Both the position numbers and the translations under genes were made by a program. The notes beneath the pieces are model-generated. The model had not been told where the DNA came from, searched no databases, and saw only the letters and a program-made list of their open reading frames with translations. A stretch of 64,000 nucleotides of DNA from AP-15 sp963774345 (GTDB taxonomy: Bacteria; Pseudomonadota; Alphaproteobacteria; ATCC43930; CGMCC-115725): NCBI GenBank assembly GCA_963774345.1, contig CAVZFB010000001.1, positions 4,679 to 68,678 on the forward strand. Direction: 5' to 3'. Positions 18,867-28,984 of this stretch are shown here, piece after piece; within the stretch, counting starts at the first letter, position 1, and the number at the start of each line of letters is the position of its first letter.

Positions 18867-19026
18867 GCTCGGTCACCCCCTTTCCGACAACGGCCGGGTT
18901 CCCATATCGCTGAGGAGCTTCGACCTGACCGACGACGAGGCCGCCGCGCTGGCCCGGCACCTTGCTCCCTAAAAATGTTCCTTGGCCCCCGCCGACAAAG
19001 CATACGCCCGAATTAGTTGAGTTGAC

Positions 19027-19330
19027 ATGCGTCCGATCAGCCGGCTTCAATTCAATGCCCTCGCCGCCTATGCTCGGCATCCGCGGTCGGTCTTGGATTC
19101 AAAAGAGCTGGGGTGGTTTGAACACGCAAACGAGCGCGTGCTCGGGCTCCTCATTCGCGACCGCACGGACGGCGACTATGGCGGTATCGTTCTCGCCCGC
19201 GACGAGCTCTTGCAATATCGCGCCGTCGAATGCACGTCGTTCGAGCCCACGCCACGACGTGCAAGAGCACTTCTCCGGCCTGCCCTTGAACAGGCGGCGA
19301 TGGCGTCGGATGAAGAGCAACGTCAACGAC
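19027..19330 (+). pseudogene. Conserved hypothetical N-terminal domain, truncated
   Basis: The reading MRPISRLQFNALAAYARHPR, then LGWFEHANERVLGLLIRDRT and DGDYGGIVLARDELLQYRAV, resembles the N-terminal domain of alphaproteobacterial hypothetical proteins often seen on plasmids and islands. Homology ends about residue 100 (AMASDEEQRQRH), after which the frame yields an unrelated short tail. The start of the following glycosyltransferase-like gene lies inside its end in another frame, so the junction looks like an old recombination point. Function unknown. Confidence 0.5.
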
Positions 19331-20738
19331 ACCTGGCCGCTTGCCGGGTTTGCGGGATCGCTCGCGGTGGTGTGGGCGCTTCGTGCCTTTCCCAATTCCG
19401 CTGACGAGTACGCGTTTTTGTTCGAGGCCAACAGCTTCCTCGCCGGGCGACTGTGGAACCCGCTGCCGCCGCTCCACGAATTCTTTTCATTCCTGCACAT
19501 CAGTGAGGCAGACGGCAAGTGGGTGGCCTTGTACCCGCGCGGCTGGCCCATGTTACTGGCGGGAGTGAGACTTTTCGCCCTCCCGTTCTGGCTGGCTTGT
19601 CCGTTGGCGGGCATCGTCCTGCTCTTCGCGGTCTTCAAGCTCGGCCAGCGTCAAGACGGCCCGCTCGGCGGCATACTGGCGCTCTCCTTCGTTGCGCTCT
19701 CGCCCTTCTTCCTATTCAATGCCGGTTCCTATTTCACTCACGTTCCGGCTGCGGCAGCCGGCGTGCTGTTTTGCTGGATGGCCGCGGATTTCCTCGACCG
19801 GCCGCGGTTTTCCAGAGGCTTTCTCGCCGGCGTCGCACTCGGCGTACTCGGCCTGATCCGGGTCCTTGATCCGCTTCTGTTCGGTCTGCCGTTCCTCTTC
19901 GCCTTTGTCTGGCGAGCCGGGCGGCGGCATTATGTTCTCGCGCCCTCGATCATTTTCGGCGGCCTGCCGTTCCTCGCCGCTCTGCTGCTGTTTTACGGTA
20001 TGACATCCGGATCGATACTACCGAAAATAGCAAGCTCGGAAGCTCCTCTCCTGAAGTTCGGCCTGTACTCGGTCGACGAGAATGGACGTCCTCATACGCC
20101 CCTCGACCAATTGGGCCTGGCGGTGCGGTTCATGGGCGAGCTTGCCGTCTTCACCTCGCCGCTGTTGCTGCTCGGCTACTTCGCCGCCTTGGCGTGGAAG
20201 GCGGTCCGAGGGAGCCTGAACTTTTTCGACTTCGTTTTTCCGGTCACGGTGGCCGCGTTCCTGCTCGTCCCGTTCAACGGCGGCAACCGGTACGGCCCGC
20301 GCTACTATTTCGAGGCCTTTCCGTTCCTGGTGCTGACGACTGTCTCCGCGCTCGTGCCGTTGCTGCAGAACCGGGCACGGCCGAGATGGGCGGCCTCTGG
20401 CGTCTCGCTTGTCTTTGGGCACGCGGTGCATCGCGGCTGCGCTGTTCCTGGGCTGGCTCTTCCGAGGGATCGTCGACGAGCGCATGGATTTGCACGATAA
20501 GGTCCGAGCTCGAGGCGTGCACGACGCCGTCGTCGTCATCCACTCCGGGACCGGACGCTTGCGGGGTTTCACTCCCAAAGACTTGACGCGGAATGGACTC
20601 GCGATCGATCGGGATGTCATTTACTCGCTCGACATTTCGCATCGGCTCGGCGACTTGCAGGCGCTTTTTCCGCACCGGCGCTTCTGCATCTATACGCGAG
20701 ACCCGGACAGTCCAAAGGGCACCTTGAGCCCTCTATGA
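19310..20738 (+). pseudogene. GT-C-type membrane glycosyltransferase-like protein, frameshift near 3' end
   Basis: From an ATG at 19310 the protein reads MKSNVNDTWPLAGFAGSLAV, then a first-loop acidic motif NSADEYAFLFEANSFLAGRL, many hydrophobic helices, and GPRYYFEAFPFLVLTTVSAL. The last about 100 residues (FLGWLFRGIVDERMDLHDKV to the stop at 20738) continue in another frame from about 20420-20435, where one extra base explains the shift. The protein is clearly paralogous to the gene at 50334-52028, with shared GRLWNPL..HEFFSFL, DGKW, FNAGS...HVP and the tail (FPHRRFCIYTRD). It lacks that protein's first roughly 100 residues. Acceptor and sugar donor are unknown. The Asp-Glu in the first outer loop is typical of dolichyl/polyprenyl-phosphate-sugar GT-C enzymes. 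Confidence 0.7.
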
Positions 20739-21002
20739 AGAGTGGAGTTACCCGCGTGCGCCTCGGTTGTGGGATCCCCGTTCGGCCGTAGCACGCCTTG
20801 CACTGCTCTTCGCGATTTTCCCAGCCGCGCTCGGTCATGACCGAGACCGGGGTTGATGCTGAGGGCGCGCGAGGTTACGTTAATGCGCACTCGCGCCCAG
20901 CACTGGTTCGCCGACGCCGAGAGTTGCACCGGAATTTGTTGCACCGGAATTTACGGAGTCCTTGGACTTTGGCCGCGCAGCCAAACCCGGGGAGATCGCC
21001 AG

Positions 21003-21224
21003 ATGACAGCCTTACTCGCCTCCGGCTTCGAACGCCTCATCCTCGCGGCCATCCTGATAGCCTATGCGACCGGCTGCGCGGTAACGATCGGGGTCCATGC
21101 TAGGCTCTGGCTGCGCGGTGAATACCGAGGCTTTCCCAGACGCATTGCGCTCATGTCGATAATAATGGCGGCCGTGTTTTGGCCGGGGATCCGGTTTTTC
21201 CTGGCCGTCCGCGAGAAGCAGTGA
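21003..21224 (+). CDS. Small membrane protein, unknown function
   Basis: A 73-residue reading starts at ATG 21003 behind GGGGAGA. It has two probable membrane helices (LILAAILIAYATGCAVTIGV and ALMSIIMAAVFWPGIRFFLA) joined by a basic loop. Longer in-frame starts exist upstream (20853), but the ribosome-binding site favours this one. I do not recognise the family. Size, helix pattern and clean stop make it a plausible gene. Confidence 0.4.
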   Translation: MTALLASGFERLILAAILIAYATGCAVTIGVHARLWLRGEYRGFPRRIALMSIIMAAVFWPGIRFFLAVREKQ

Positions 21225-21800
21225 CGTGACCCCCCGTCATCTGATTTGGAATGGTCAGGCTGCTGTTGCCCATCGGCGAGTACCTCGGCCGTGCTCGACG
21301 TACGGCTCACGCCCGATGAGTTTGCCGAGGTTGACCGCCTGTCCTCCGGCTTTAGGTGCGGGGCGACCGGTATCATGAGGCGATGATACGGCGCTCCGGC
21401 CTCTGAGGGCCGCCGCCCTTCGGTGAATAGCGGTGGTGCAAAAATCTTGGATACCGTGGCAAAACTCGGATGAGCCTCGATAACCGACGTCAATCGACAA
21501 TATTGTGATAGCTATCGAGCTATAGTGGATTGATTAATGAACAGGGTGTCGTGCGCCTGCATATTAATTCTTCTCCATAAAGAGAATGTATATCATCGGC
21601 GGCGAAAATACAAACTGGCGGCCGAGGATTCAGGCATAGTTACTATATATGATTGAAATACCTATGTTTTTTAAGGACATCCGGGAGCGGGAATTGGGCT
21701 CGCAATACCTTGAGGATCTTATCACGGGCGGATTTACACGTGTGGGTGATTGCGCAGGGTCAGGCTGGCTAACCCGCGAAATGAGTTCTTCAACAGCCTG
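21225..21800. other. Gene-free stretch, partly AT-rich
   Basis: The first part begins with GTGACCCCCCGT, similar to the GTGACCCCCGT at 54764 near an IS3 remnant, so it may be a transposon edge. From about 21490 to 21720 the sequence is visibly AT-richer than its surroundings and contains ATAGCTATCGAGCTAT, an imperfect palindrome. I see no gene. Confidence 0.4.
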
Positions 21801-22121
21801 CTAGTGCACCAAATCTGGCTTGGCGTGGCTGATAGATTGCGCATACAAGACACCCGAACGGAGCGTGCCGACGATCCTGACGGGCTCGCCGTCCTGGAGG
21901 GGGATACTGTAATGTAGCGCTTGGGCCTTGGTGGCATCCACTGTCAACGGCCCGGTAGCGGTTTTCACGACTAGATTGCTCCCGGTCACGATTTGGATTG
22001 TGCCGTAGACCTCGAGCGTGCCTTGGGGGAGTGGTGCTGGCGTGAATGTCGGAACCAGCACGTCGGCTGCTGCTGCCGGCTGTCCAGCAAGCGCTAAGAA
22101 CAGAAAAAGGAAGAAGATCAT
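21801..22121 (-). CDS. Small secreted protein, probable OB-like fold
   Basis: The reading MIFFLFLFLALAGQPAAAAD is a clear signal peptide, followed by VYGTIQIVTGSNLVVKTATG and GEPVRIVGTLRSGVLYAQSI, ending SHAKPDLVH at 21801. The short beta-strand pattern suggests an OB-fold or DUF5666-like exported protein. I chose the ATG at 22119-22121 because it places the signal peptide at the very N-terminus. An ATG at 22169 in frame would add 16 residues. It lies 170 bases downstream of the beta-propeller gene on the same strand. Confidence 0.6.
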   Translation of the reverse strand: MIFFLFLFLALAGQPAAAADVLVPTFTPAPLPQGTLEVYGTIQIVTGSNLVVKTATGPLTVDATKAQALHYSIPLQDGEPVRIVGTLRSGVLYAQSISHAKPDLVH

Positions 22122-22291
22122 GGCCCAAATCCCGATATCGTAGTTGGTTGGTGGTGTAAGTGGCCGCATCGTAAAGTCGCTGATGTAAAATGGGCTGGCT
22201 GAAACCCAAGACCTTAGCCTGGGACGCCGGCCGTAGGTGCCATCATCGAAAAAGTCGGGCACACGGATGCCAAGCGTTAGGGTCCCATCCA

Positions 22292-24640
22292 CTAGGGCCC
22301 GGAGACGCCCGTCCAGCCCGAGCCATTCCACAGATACCAGCCCCAATGGTTTTGGGCATATAATTGTCCTCCGTTCGCGACCTCCATTTTTGTAGCATTG
22401 CCGCCGTTGGAAGCGGTCCCGTTGAGAAAGGTCTGATAGCACCCGGCACATTGAGGCTGGCCGACCGTCGCCGGACCCCACGTCCAAGTGCCCGCGGCGG
22501 TCGTCAGGCTGCCGCTCGACGGCGCGTTTAAGATCGTTCCGTCGGGTGAACTTCCACCGGCGCCGGGGGGCCCGGAAACGCTCGTCCAGCCTGAGCCATT
22601 CCACAGATACCAACCCCAATAGTTTTGGGCATATATTTGTCCTCCGTTCGCGACCTCCATTTCCACAGCATTGCCGCCGTTGGAAGCGGTCCCGTTGAGA
22701 TAGGTCTGATAGCACCCGGCACATTGAGGTTGGCCGACCGTCAACGGACCCCACGTCCAAGTGCCCGCGGCGCTCGTCAGGCTGCCGCTTGACGGCGCCG
22801 TCAAGATTGTTCCGTTGGGTGAGCTTCCGCCACCTGTGCCGGGGGGCCCGGAAACGCTCGTCCAGCCTGAGCCATTCCACCGAAACCAGCCCCAATGGTT
22901 TTGGGCATATAATTGTCCTCCGTTCGCGACCTCCATTTTTGTAGCATTGCCGCCGTTGGAAGCGGTCCCGTTGAGATAGGTCTGATAGCATCCGGCACAT
23001 TGAGGTTGGCCGACCGTCGCCGGACCCCACGTCCAAGTGCCTGCGGCGCTCGTCAGGCTGCCGCTCGACGGCGCGGTCAGTGTAGTTCCGTCGGGTGAAA
23101 CTCTGCCTAACCCCCAAATGGCTAGCTGCTTATAGGATGCGACGTAGACCTGGCCGTTGGCTACTACCGGAACAATATTGGCGTTTGCGCCGTTGTGCGG
23201 CCAAGTGCCAGTCGCCGCCGCAAAAGCGGCTGGACTTGATCCGCGCACCGTTATCGCCGCCGGGTCGAAGGCATACAAAATCACGTAATATGGGCTGGAA
23301 TTAATTGGCCGCCCCACGGCCCAGATCAGCGCGTTCGACGTACCGTTCGACGATACCGAAGTAAAGAACCCGTGATCCTGGCCGGTTGAGAGCGGATCGG
23401 ATTCGCGTTCTATCGTGATATCGATGGTGGGACTGGTCACGATTTTCCACACTTGAACGGTGCCAGTACTGTCGCCGGTCACGATCCGGCCAGCGCCATC
23501 GCTGCCTATAAAATAGCTCAGACCACACCAGCAATTGTAACTGCCATGTTGCGCGACGACATTGTTAGTCGACGAGTTGTAGCCGCCCAGATTATCCCGA
23601 TCGAGCAGAAATAGTGGGGTGGACTTGCCGATGATGGCGGCTAGGTTTTTGCCACCGTATTGATTGGGTAACAGTAAGACGCCGCCAGCGGATACGTCTA
23701 AATCATGCGCGTCGAGCGCTGCGTAGTTCGATGGAGAGAAGTAGTCATGAACGGTAGTGAGGTCGTTCGAGAGGCGCACCACGCTCTCTTCGAGGTTCAA
23801 TGTGCTGTACGAACTCCCGGAAGGATCAGAATTGCCGGTGGAGAAGTACAGATCGCCCGACGGATCCGCTGCCAGTCCGTAGCCTGACATCCAGATAGAA
23901 GATAGAAAGTAGTTCTTCGCCGAAGAGGCTTGTCGGTTGACGAGATTATTTGCTGCCAGCGGCGCGAGCGTACTCGCATTCCATCCCAACACCCAGCCGC
24001 GAGATTGGCTTGCCGCGAAGTCGCAGAACGAGGCAAAGGCGGCATAAATATCGCCGTTGGCGAGCACGAGCCCGGCGCGCTGCCGGCTCAAGGCCGGATT
24101 GAAGTTATAGGTCGAGCCGTTCGACAATTGCGCCGAGGCAATTATCAATCGCGGCGTCATTGCATCCGCGAGCGTGCTGAGGCTAAGCGCGTGGAGCCGA
24201 TAGACGGGAAGGCCGCTCTCGTAGGTATAGGCGACGAGGTAGAGGATCCCGCCTACGGGGTCGATCACCGGGGTCGACGTGATGCCGACTACCGCTGAGT
24301 TATTGCCACAGATACCGGGTAGAGCCGACATTGGAACTGGCGTCCCGAGGTTCCGACTGGCGACAATAGAACCGTTCCACGAGTTTATCGCGTAGACCGT
24401 ATCGTTCTCGGTCACGACATAGACGGTGCCATTATTATAAAGCGGTTGTGCGTCTACTTGCTCGTCAAGGGCGACTGCGTATTTGAGCGTCAGTGAGCTG
24501 ACGTTCGCTGGAGTGAGCGTGGTTTCGTTCTGGTTCCACCCAGAACGGTAATTGTCATTATGATAAGTGGTGACGGTTTGTGCCTGTGCTGTTCCAATCA
24601 ACAGAGCTAGTGATGAAACGAGGGAAAGCAGTCTTTTCAT
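22292..24640 (-). CDS. Secreted beta-propeller protein with three tandem C-terminal repeats
   Basis: The 782-residue protein has a signal peptide (MKRLLSLVSSLALLIGTAQA). A PQQ/quinoprotein-like beta-propeller follows (about 20-510) with blades such as TPANVSSLTLKYAVALDEQV, DTVYAINSWNGSIVASRNLG and STPVIDPVGGILYLVAYTYE. The C-terminus is three copies of a 85-92-residue unit. Each contains AGTWTWGPATVGQPQCAGCY, GTASNGGNATKMEVANGG and NHWGWYLWNGSGWTSVSGPP, and they are joined by Gly/Ser linkers. Two cysteines (CAGC) sit in each repeat. The unit could bind a surface or carbohydrate, which is a guess from its Trp/Gly content. No catalytic residues are recognised. Confidence 0.85.
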   Translation of the reverse strand: MKRLLSLVSSLALLIGTAQAQTVTTYHNDNYRSGWNQNETTLTPANVSSLTLKYAVALDEQVDAQPLYNNGTVYVVTENDTVYAINSWNGSIVASRNLGTPVPMSALPGICGNNSAVVGITSTPVIDPVGGILYLVAYTYESGLPVYRLHALSLSTLADAMTPRLIIASAQLSNGSTYNFNPALSRQRAGLVLANGDIYAAFASFCDFAASQSRGWVLGWNASTLAPLAANNLVNRQASSAKNYFLSSIWMSGYGLAADPSGDLYFSTGNSDPSGSSYSTLNLEESVVRLSNDLTTVHDYFSPSNYAALDAHDLDVSAGGVLLLPNQYGGKNLAAIIGKSTPLFLLDRDNLGGYNSSTNNVVAQHGSYNCWCGLSYFIGSDGAGRIVTGDSTGTVQVWKIVTSPTIDITIERESDPLSTGQDHGFFTSVSSNGTSNALIWAVGRPINSSPYYVILYAFDPAAITVRGSSPAAFAAATGTWPHNGANANIVPVVANGQVYVASYKQLAIWGLGRVSPDGTTLTAPSSGSLTSAAGTWTWGPATVGQPQCAGCYQTYLNGTASNGGNATKMEVANGGQLYAQNHWGWFRWNGSGWTSVSGPPGTGGGSSPNGTILTAPSSGSLTSAAGTWTWGPLTVGQPQCAGCYQTYLNGTASNGGNAVEMEVANGGQIYAQNYWGWYLWNGSGWTSVSGPPGAGGSSPDGTILNAPSSGSLTTAAGTWTWGPATVGQPQCAGCYQTFLNGTASNGGNATKMEVANGGQLYAQNHWGWYLWNGSGWTGVSGP
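22295..23098 (-). repeat. Three tandem coding repeats of about 273 bp
   Basis: Units start at 23098, 22822 and 22549 on the minus strand (276, 273 and 255 bases). Protein copies are nearly identical, and most differences are single substitutions such as ATKMEV/AVEMEV and WFRW/WYLW. This indicates recent duplication or gene conversion. Confidence 0.9.
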
Positions 24641-24858
24641 TTTGTTATCCGTCTAAACCGACATTCGCCAGATTCCCAACGTTCCGGGGGCAGGATCGCC
24701 CTTTTGCACGGCTTGAGCAACGGCAGATCGTCCTTGCCGCGAGCAAGAGGCGGTCAAAGCCAGCGGTTGACACCGCCAAGCGCTGAACTGGGCTGCTCCA
24801 ACTGCATCAAGGCGCAATTCGGGCGTCGTCGCCCTCGGCATTTGATCCCACTCGCCCC

Positions 24859-26210
24859 TCATGCGGGCGTAGGCGATGCCCGAAGCCGGGCGATCAGCGA
24901 CAGGATGTCGAAGAACATCTGCCGCGATACCAAGACCTCGGCCATTTGGAATGTGACGTAGCGGCCATGGCTGACGACCTTCGCGCCGATCTTGATCAGT
25001 TTCTCGCGCAGGCTGGTCAGCGACCACAACTCCGTCGCTTGGGGCATCGCCAGCGTCCGCATGAAGTTGCCGAGATTGTAGGCCAGCACATGGAGCTGAA
25101 GACGCACGGCGTTGGCGGCGAAGGAATGGCATAAGAGCCGGGTCCACTTGAGCGCGCCCTTGCCTTCCTTGATTCATTGCTCCGCTGTGCCGCGCTGGTT
25201 GTAGGAGGCGACGACGCGCTCCGCCGATCGCACTAGATTTGGTGACGATGAGGCCGACACGCGGGTAAAGCTCATTGGGGTGCCATTCGATCTTCGCCAC
25301 GACCCGCCTGGATTTCTGCCAGCTTTGCGCCTGATAGCTGAAGCTGGCGAAGTAGCGGCGCACCTCGTGCGGTGGTCGCCCGACCGGTCGCTTGAGCAGG
25401 TATCCGATCCTGCCTTGCAAGATGCTGTTGGCCGGCAGGCGGATCGTGTAGCCGATGCCCTCGGCTTCGAGGAACCCGTATATCTCAGGGTTGGCGAAAG
25501 CCGCGTCGCCGCGGATATAGAGACGCTTCACCGTTTCCCGGTAGCGGGCGACCACTGGCTCCAGCATTACGCGCCAGCCATCAGCGCTATGGACGTTGCC
25601 CGGCCGTAAAGGGCTCCGCTCGACATCGCCGAACTGGTTGAACAGGAACAACGGGTGATAGCAGGTGCAGCCGAAATGCCCGTTGTAGGCACTGCCTTCC
25701 TGCTCACCATAGGTCGGGCTCTCGCTCGAATCCATGTCGAGCACGATGGTCTTCGGCGGTCGCCGCTGGTGCACCTTGTCGATCCACTGACCGAGCAGAT
25801 CGGCGAGAGCGGCCAGGTTCTCGGGTCGGCTTAGCCACTTCGTCTCGAAACGGCCCATTTGGCTGGCCGAGGCGGCACACCCGGTGATCGCCCGGTCGCC
25901 GACCACCCAGCGCATCGACGGGTCGCGGCACAGTCTCTCGGCGTCGTTCACGTCCTCATAGCCGGCCAGCCGCCCGAATACCGACTGACGCAGTAAGTCG
26001 GCCAGTCGGTGACGACCGTTCTTGCCGGTGCGTGCGTCAGCGAGCGTATTGGCACCCATGTCGGTCAAGCCCAGCGTATCATCCAACTCGCGGTAGGGCC
26101 AGCAACCCGGCATCGGAGGTGATCGCCGAGCCGCGAAATTGCAGCAGCAAGCGACGGTCGAAATCGAACCGCAGAGCACCCTTATCGACTTCACCCGTCG
26201 GGTCCCCCAT
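24859..26210 (-). pseudogene. IS1380-family transposase, degenerate
   Basis: The original frame starts at ATG 26208-26210 (MGDPTGEVDKGALRFDFDRR), then continues in other frames: YRELDDTLGLTDMGANTLAD, TIVLDMDSSESPTYGEQEGS (DDE region), GRPPHEVRRYFASFSYQAQS and QLHVLAYNLGNFMRTLAMPQ, to the stop at 24859. This is the pattern of IS1380 DDE transposases. At least three frameshifts interrupt it. In the QRGTAEQ.IKEGKG segment the expected Trp codon is TGA, a nonsense change that an indel error cannot explain. Flanking non-coding element sequence probably runs from about 24655 to 26240. I could not fix the terminal repeats. The element abuts the cut-off TPR gene on its right. Confidence 0.8.
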
Positions 26211-26289
26211 CACCGCCTCCCCCACAAGGAGCTGAATTCTAATCTAAATCGACGCCGCCGCGCTCAAAATCGCCCGCTTCATCCGGGGA

Positions 26290-27273
26290 ATGCGGGCTAA
26301 TATGTCCGGTGGAAGTGCCGCCGCCAGCCCGTTCTCCGCGAGATTGCTGAGTATGACCGAACAGGAAGGAGATGATGGATTGCGGCTCGAGGCGCGTCAT
26401 AGCGCCTGGGCGACGTGGGCGTTTGCCGGCGACCCGGCAAAAACTCGCGAGCATACCGACGCCGGGCGCCTGCTCTACGATCCGGAGAAGCATGCGTTCC
26501 ATCGTTTTTTCTATGGCGGTCATGATCCCGGTGCCTGCGCTTTATTACTCGGCGCTTGGGCCGAATGGTTGCTCGGCTATCCGGAGAAGGCGCTCGCAAG
26601 CAGCGCCGCTTCTCTCTCCCTGGCGGAGCGCATCGCCTACCCGTTCACGCTGAGTCTCGCTCTCACTTTCTACGCGCTGCTTCACCTCAATCGCCGAGAA
26701 CCCGAGCGAGCCCTGAGCCTAGTCGAAGCCGTCGAGGCGCTGGCTGCAGAGCAACGGCTCTCGCTTCCCTTCGAACCTGGCATAGTGCATGGCGCGTCAT
26801 TGGTTGGACGAGGTGCCGCCGAAGAAGCAATCGCCCGCATTCGCGAGGGCGTAACGAAATCGACCGGGCTCGGACGCCCTTATGGTTTGGCGTTCCTCGC
26901 CGAGGGTTTGGCGTGGCACCGCGATCGGGCGGCGGCGCTGGCCGCACTACAGGAGGGGTTGGAAATAGCTCGCACCACCGGCGAGCATAAGTGGGATGCG
27001 GAACTGCACCGCACCAACGGGATCATGCTGCTCGCCGGAAACCAACTCGACGAAGCCCAGGCCTCATTTCAGCAAGCGATCCGCATCGCGCAAGCCCAAC
27101 AAGCGAAATCGCTGGAATTGCGCCCCGTGACCAGCCTCGCCGGGCTGTGGGGCGAGCAGGGCCGCCGCGCCGAAGCTCGCGAGCTTCTCGCACCGGTTTA
27201 CGGCTGGTTCACCGAGGGCTTCGATACCGCCGATCTGAAAGAAGCAAGGACGCTGCTCGACGAACTGACGTAA
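26290..27273 (+). pseudogene. C-terminal TPR part of a cyclase/regulator-type ATPase, 5' end missing
   Basis: The 327-residue reading is an array of TPR-like helical pairs, with TREHTDAGRLLYDPEKHAFH, YPEKALASSAASLSLAERIA and NQLDEAQASFQQAIRIAQAQ, ending GWFTEGFDTADLKEARTLLD. This end is characteristic of the large proteins with an adenylate-cyclase or winged-helix N-terminus, an AAA ATPase and TPRs (usually around 1000 residues). Everything upstream of the TPRs is gone, and the frame opens directly beside the IS1380 remnant. The listed ATG is simply the first in frame, not a biological start. Confidence 0.7.
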
Positions 27274-27827
27274 TCCGGTCGCCAGCGTTACCAAAAGTCT
27301 CCTGCGAATGGCTGCTTCTTGGTCGACCCGATCATGCGGTGGCGCAGACCCGAATGACCGTTGGGGGTCGACTTGACTCCTTCACCCGTAGGCATCCGAA
27401 CGGCCGGAATCGGGCGCAAACCCGATGTCAGGGGCAGCCGGTGCGAACCGCCGGGTCGGTGCAGGGTTTCGGATGCCGGCCGATCGCGACCTTTCCAACC
27501 GAACTGACGGCCGGCTTCCGAAAGCCTTCCAGGAAGGAACCCGCGGGGGTCCAGGAAGGAACCCGCGGGGGCTGGGTGAGCAGTCTGGCGTCTTCTATGG
27601 AAATTTGCCGGGGCAGCGTCTTGGGTCGGGGCTGCGCTAGGCGGAGTAATCGGCGACGGATCGCCGATCGCGGTAGAAAGCTTGTCGCGGCGGCGTCGGT
27701 TGACGGGGCGATTTTGGCATCATCGCCGGCGTCGCGCGCGGCTTTGGAGGCGCCGGGGCAATAGTGATGCGATGCTGGGAGGGAGGTTTCCCGGCAGGCG
27801 GTTGGCGCGATGAGGCGCTGACGGGTG
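27274..27827. other. Non-coding stretch with a 22-bp tandem repeat and IS91 tail
   Basis: Bases 27529-27550 and 27551-27572 are two copies of a 22-bp unit beginning CCAGGAAGGAACCCGCGGGG. From about 27640 the sequence is probably the 3' non-coding end of the IS91-type element to the right. No gene is supported. Confidence 0.45.
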
Positions 27828-28030
27828 TCATGGCGTCGCGGACCTGACCCCGGCATTGGGCGATGGCGGGCCTCGGGGTGCGCCAGCACGCTCGAAGGTC
27901 TCGACGATGATCATGCGGCCACCGCAACAAGGGCGTGGCGGGCGATGGTCTTCTGCGGCGGCGCCGGCGGCGGCCGGGTCCGCGTCGTCGTGCTGTACCG
28001 GCGCATCGGTCACCGGCGCGGGCATGACGA
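27828..28030 (-). pseudogene. IS91-family transposase, C-terminal fragment
   Basis: The minus strand reads RPPRPCCGGRMIIVETFERA, then GAPRGPPSPNAG. This is the zinc-knuckle-like end of IS91 Y2 transposases (CPCCGGRMIIVETFERG). It is joined in frame directly to the integrase part that starts to its right, so the bulk of the transposase gene has been deleted. Confidence 0.65.
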
Positions 28031-28771
28031 TTAGGTGGGTGGCGAAACTGTGGCGTAGCGTGTGCCTCGACACCCGCTTCTTGATCCCGGCGGCCTCGGC
28101 GGCGGCATGGATGGCACGGTTGAGCTGACGGGTCGAGAGCGGCTCGATTGGGTTGCGGCTCGGAAACAGCCAGCCCCGTGGCAGCAACACGCCGCGGCGC
28201 CGGCCCTCTGCCCACCACTCGCGTGGTAGATCGAGCAACTGCGGCGACAGCATGGCGTGGCGGTCCTTGCGGCCTTTGCCCTGCTCGACCCGCAGCAGCA
28301 TGCGTTCGGAGTTGATATCGCCGACCTTGAGTGCGACCACCTCGGAGACGCGCAGCCCGGCGCCGTAGGCGGTGCCCAACGCCGCCTTGTACTTCGCGCC
28401 CGGCGCCGACTGCAGCAGCAGCGTGACCTCCTCGACGCTCTACGACCGGCAGCCGGCGCGGCGCGCGCACCACCGTGAGCCGCCGGGGCAAGATCCGGCC
28501 GGTCAAGCGTCACCGTGAAAAAGAAGCGCAGGGCCGAGACCGAGTTGTTGATGCTCGGGGGCTGCATGCCGCTTTGCCTCTGGTGCAGCTGGAAGCGGCG
28601 CAGATCCTCCGCCGTCGCCGCATCGGGAGACCGGCGGATGAAGGCCGCGAATGCACGCACGCGCCGAACGTAGTCGTTACGCGTCTCCTCCGTGAAGCCG
28701 CGCACCGTCATGTCCTCGATCATGCGGGCACGCAGCGCGCTGACGGGCCGGGGGGAAGGATGTGAGGTCAC
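28031..28771 (-). pseudogene. IS91-associated tyrosine recombinase, truncated and frameshifted
   Basis: From a GTG at 28771 the frame reads VTSHPSPRPVSALRARMIED, TEETRNDYVRRVRAFAAFIR and INNSVSALRFFFTVTLDRPD. It shifts twice near 28440-28495, then gives GAGLRVSEVVALKVGDINSE and GIKKRVSRHTLRHSFATHL. The first catalytic Arg (GLRVSEV) and the His-x-x-Arg box (HTLRHSF) are present. The segment with the second His and the Tyr nucleophile is replaced by the IS91 transposase tail. Such integrases are normal companions of IS91-type transposases, so this is one element with an internal deletion. It cannot be active. Confidence 0.75.
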
Positions 28772-28984
28772 CGGGGTTCCTCTCGAGCTGAAGGTTGCTG
28801 GACCTTCAATGCTCGGGATCGGATGCCCCGATCGGCACCCCTTACCGGTCACCCACTGACCGCCACCGCCAAAAATGCATCGGCCGCGACGCCGCCCTCC
28901 CGCGAGAGCGGGTTCGTTCTCGGGCCATTCACGGATTGCTTGGCCGGTGCGGCCATTGTGATGAAGGTAAATACGAAGCCGGCT

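Noticed and set aside
22209..23117. A long minus-strand reading with repeated GDGRPTSMCRVLSDLSQRDR-type segments
   Set aside because: It is the alternative frame of the three tandem repeats of the propeller gene. Repetition keeps it open; the true frame has the signal peptide and propeller.
24657..26240. Terminal inverted repeats for IS1380
   Set aside because: TCTAAACCGACATTCGCC on the left has no convincing reverse complement on the right, so I did not define the element ends.
27529..27572. Possible CRISPR repeat
   Set aside because: Only two directly adjacent units with no spacer between them; no cas genes in the window.
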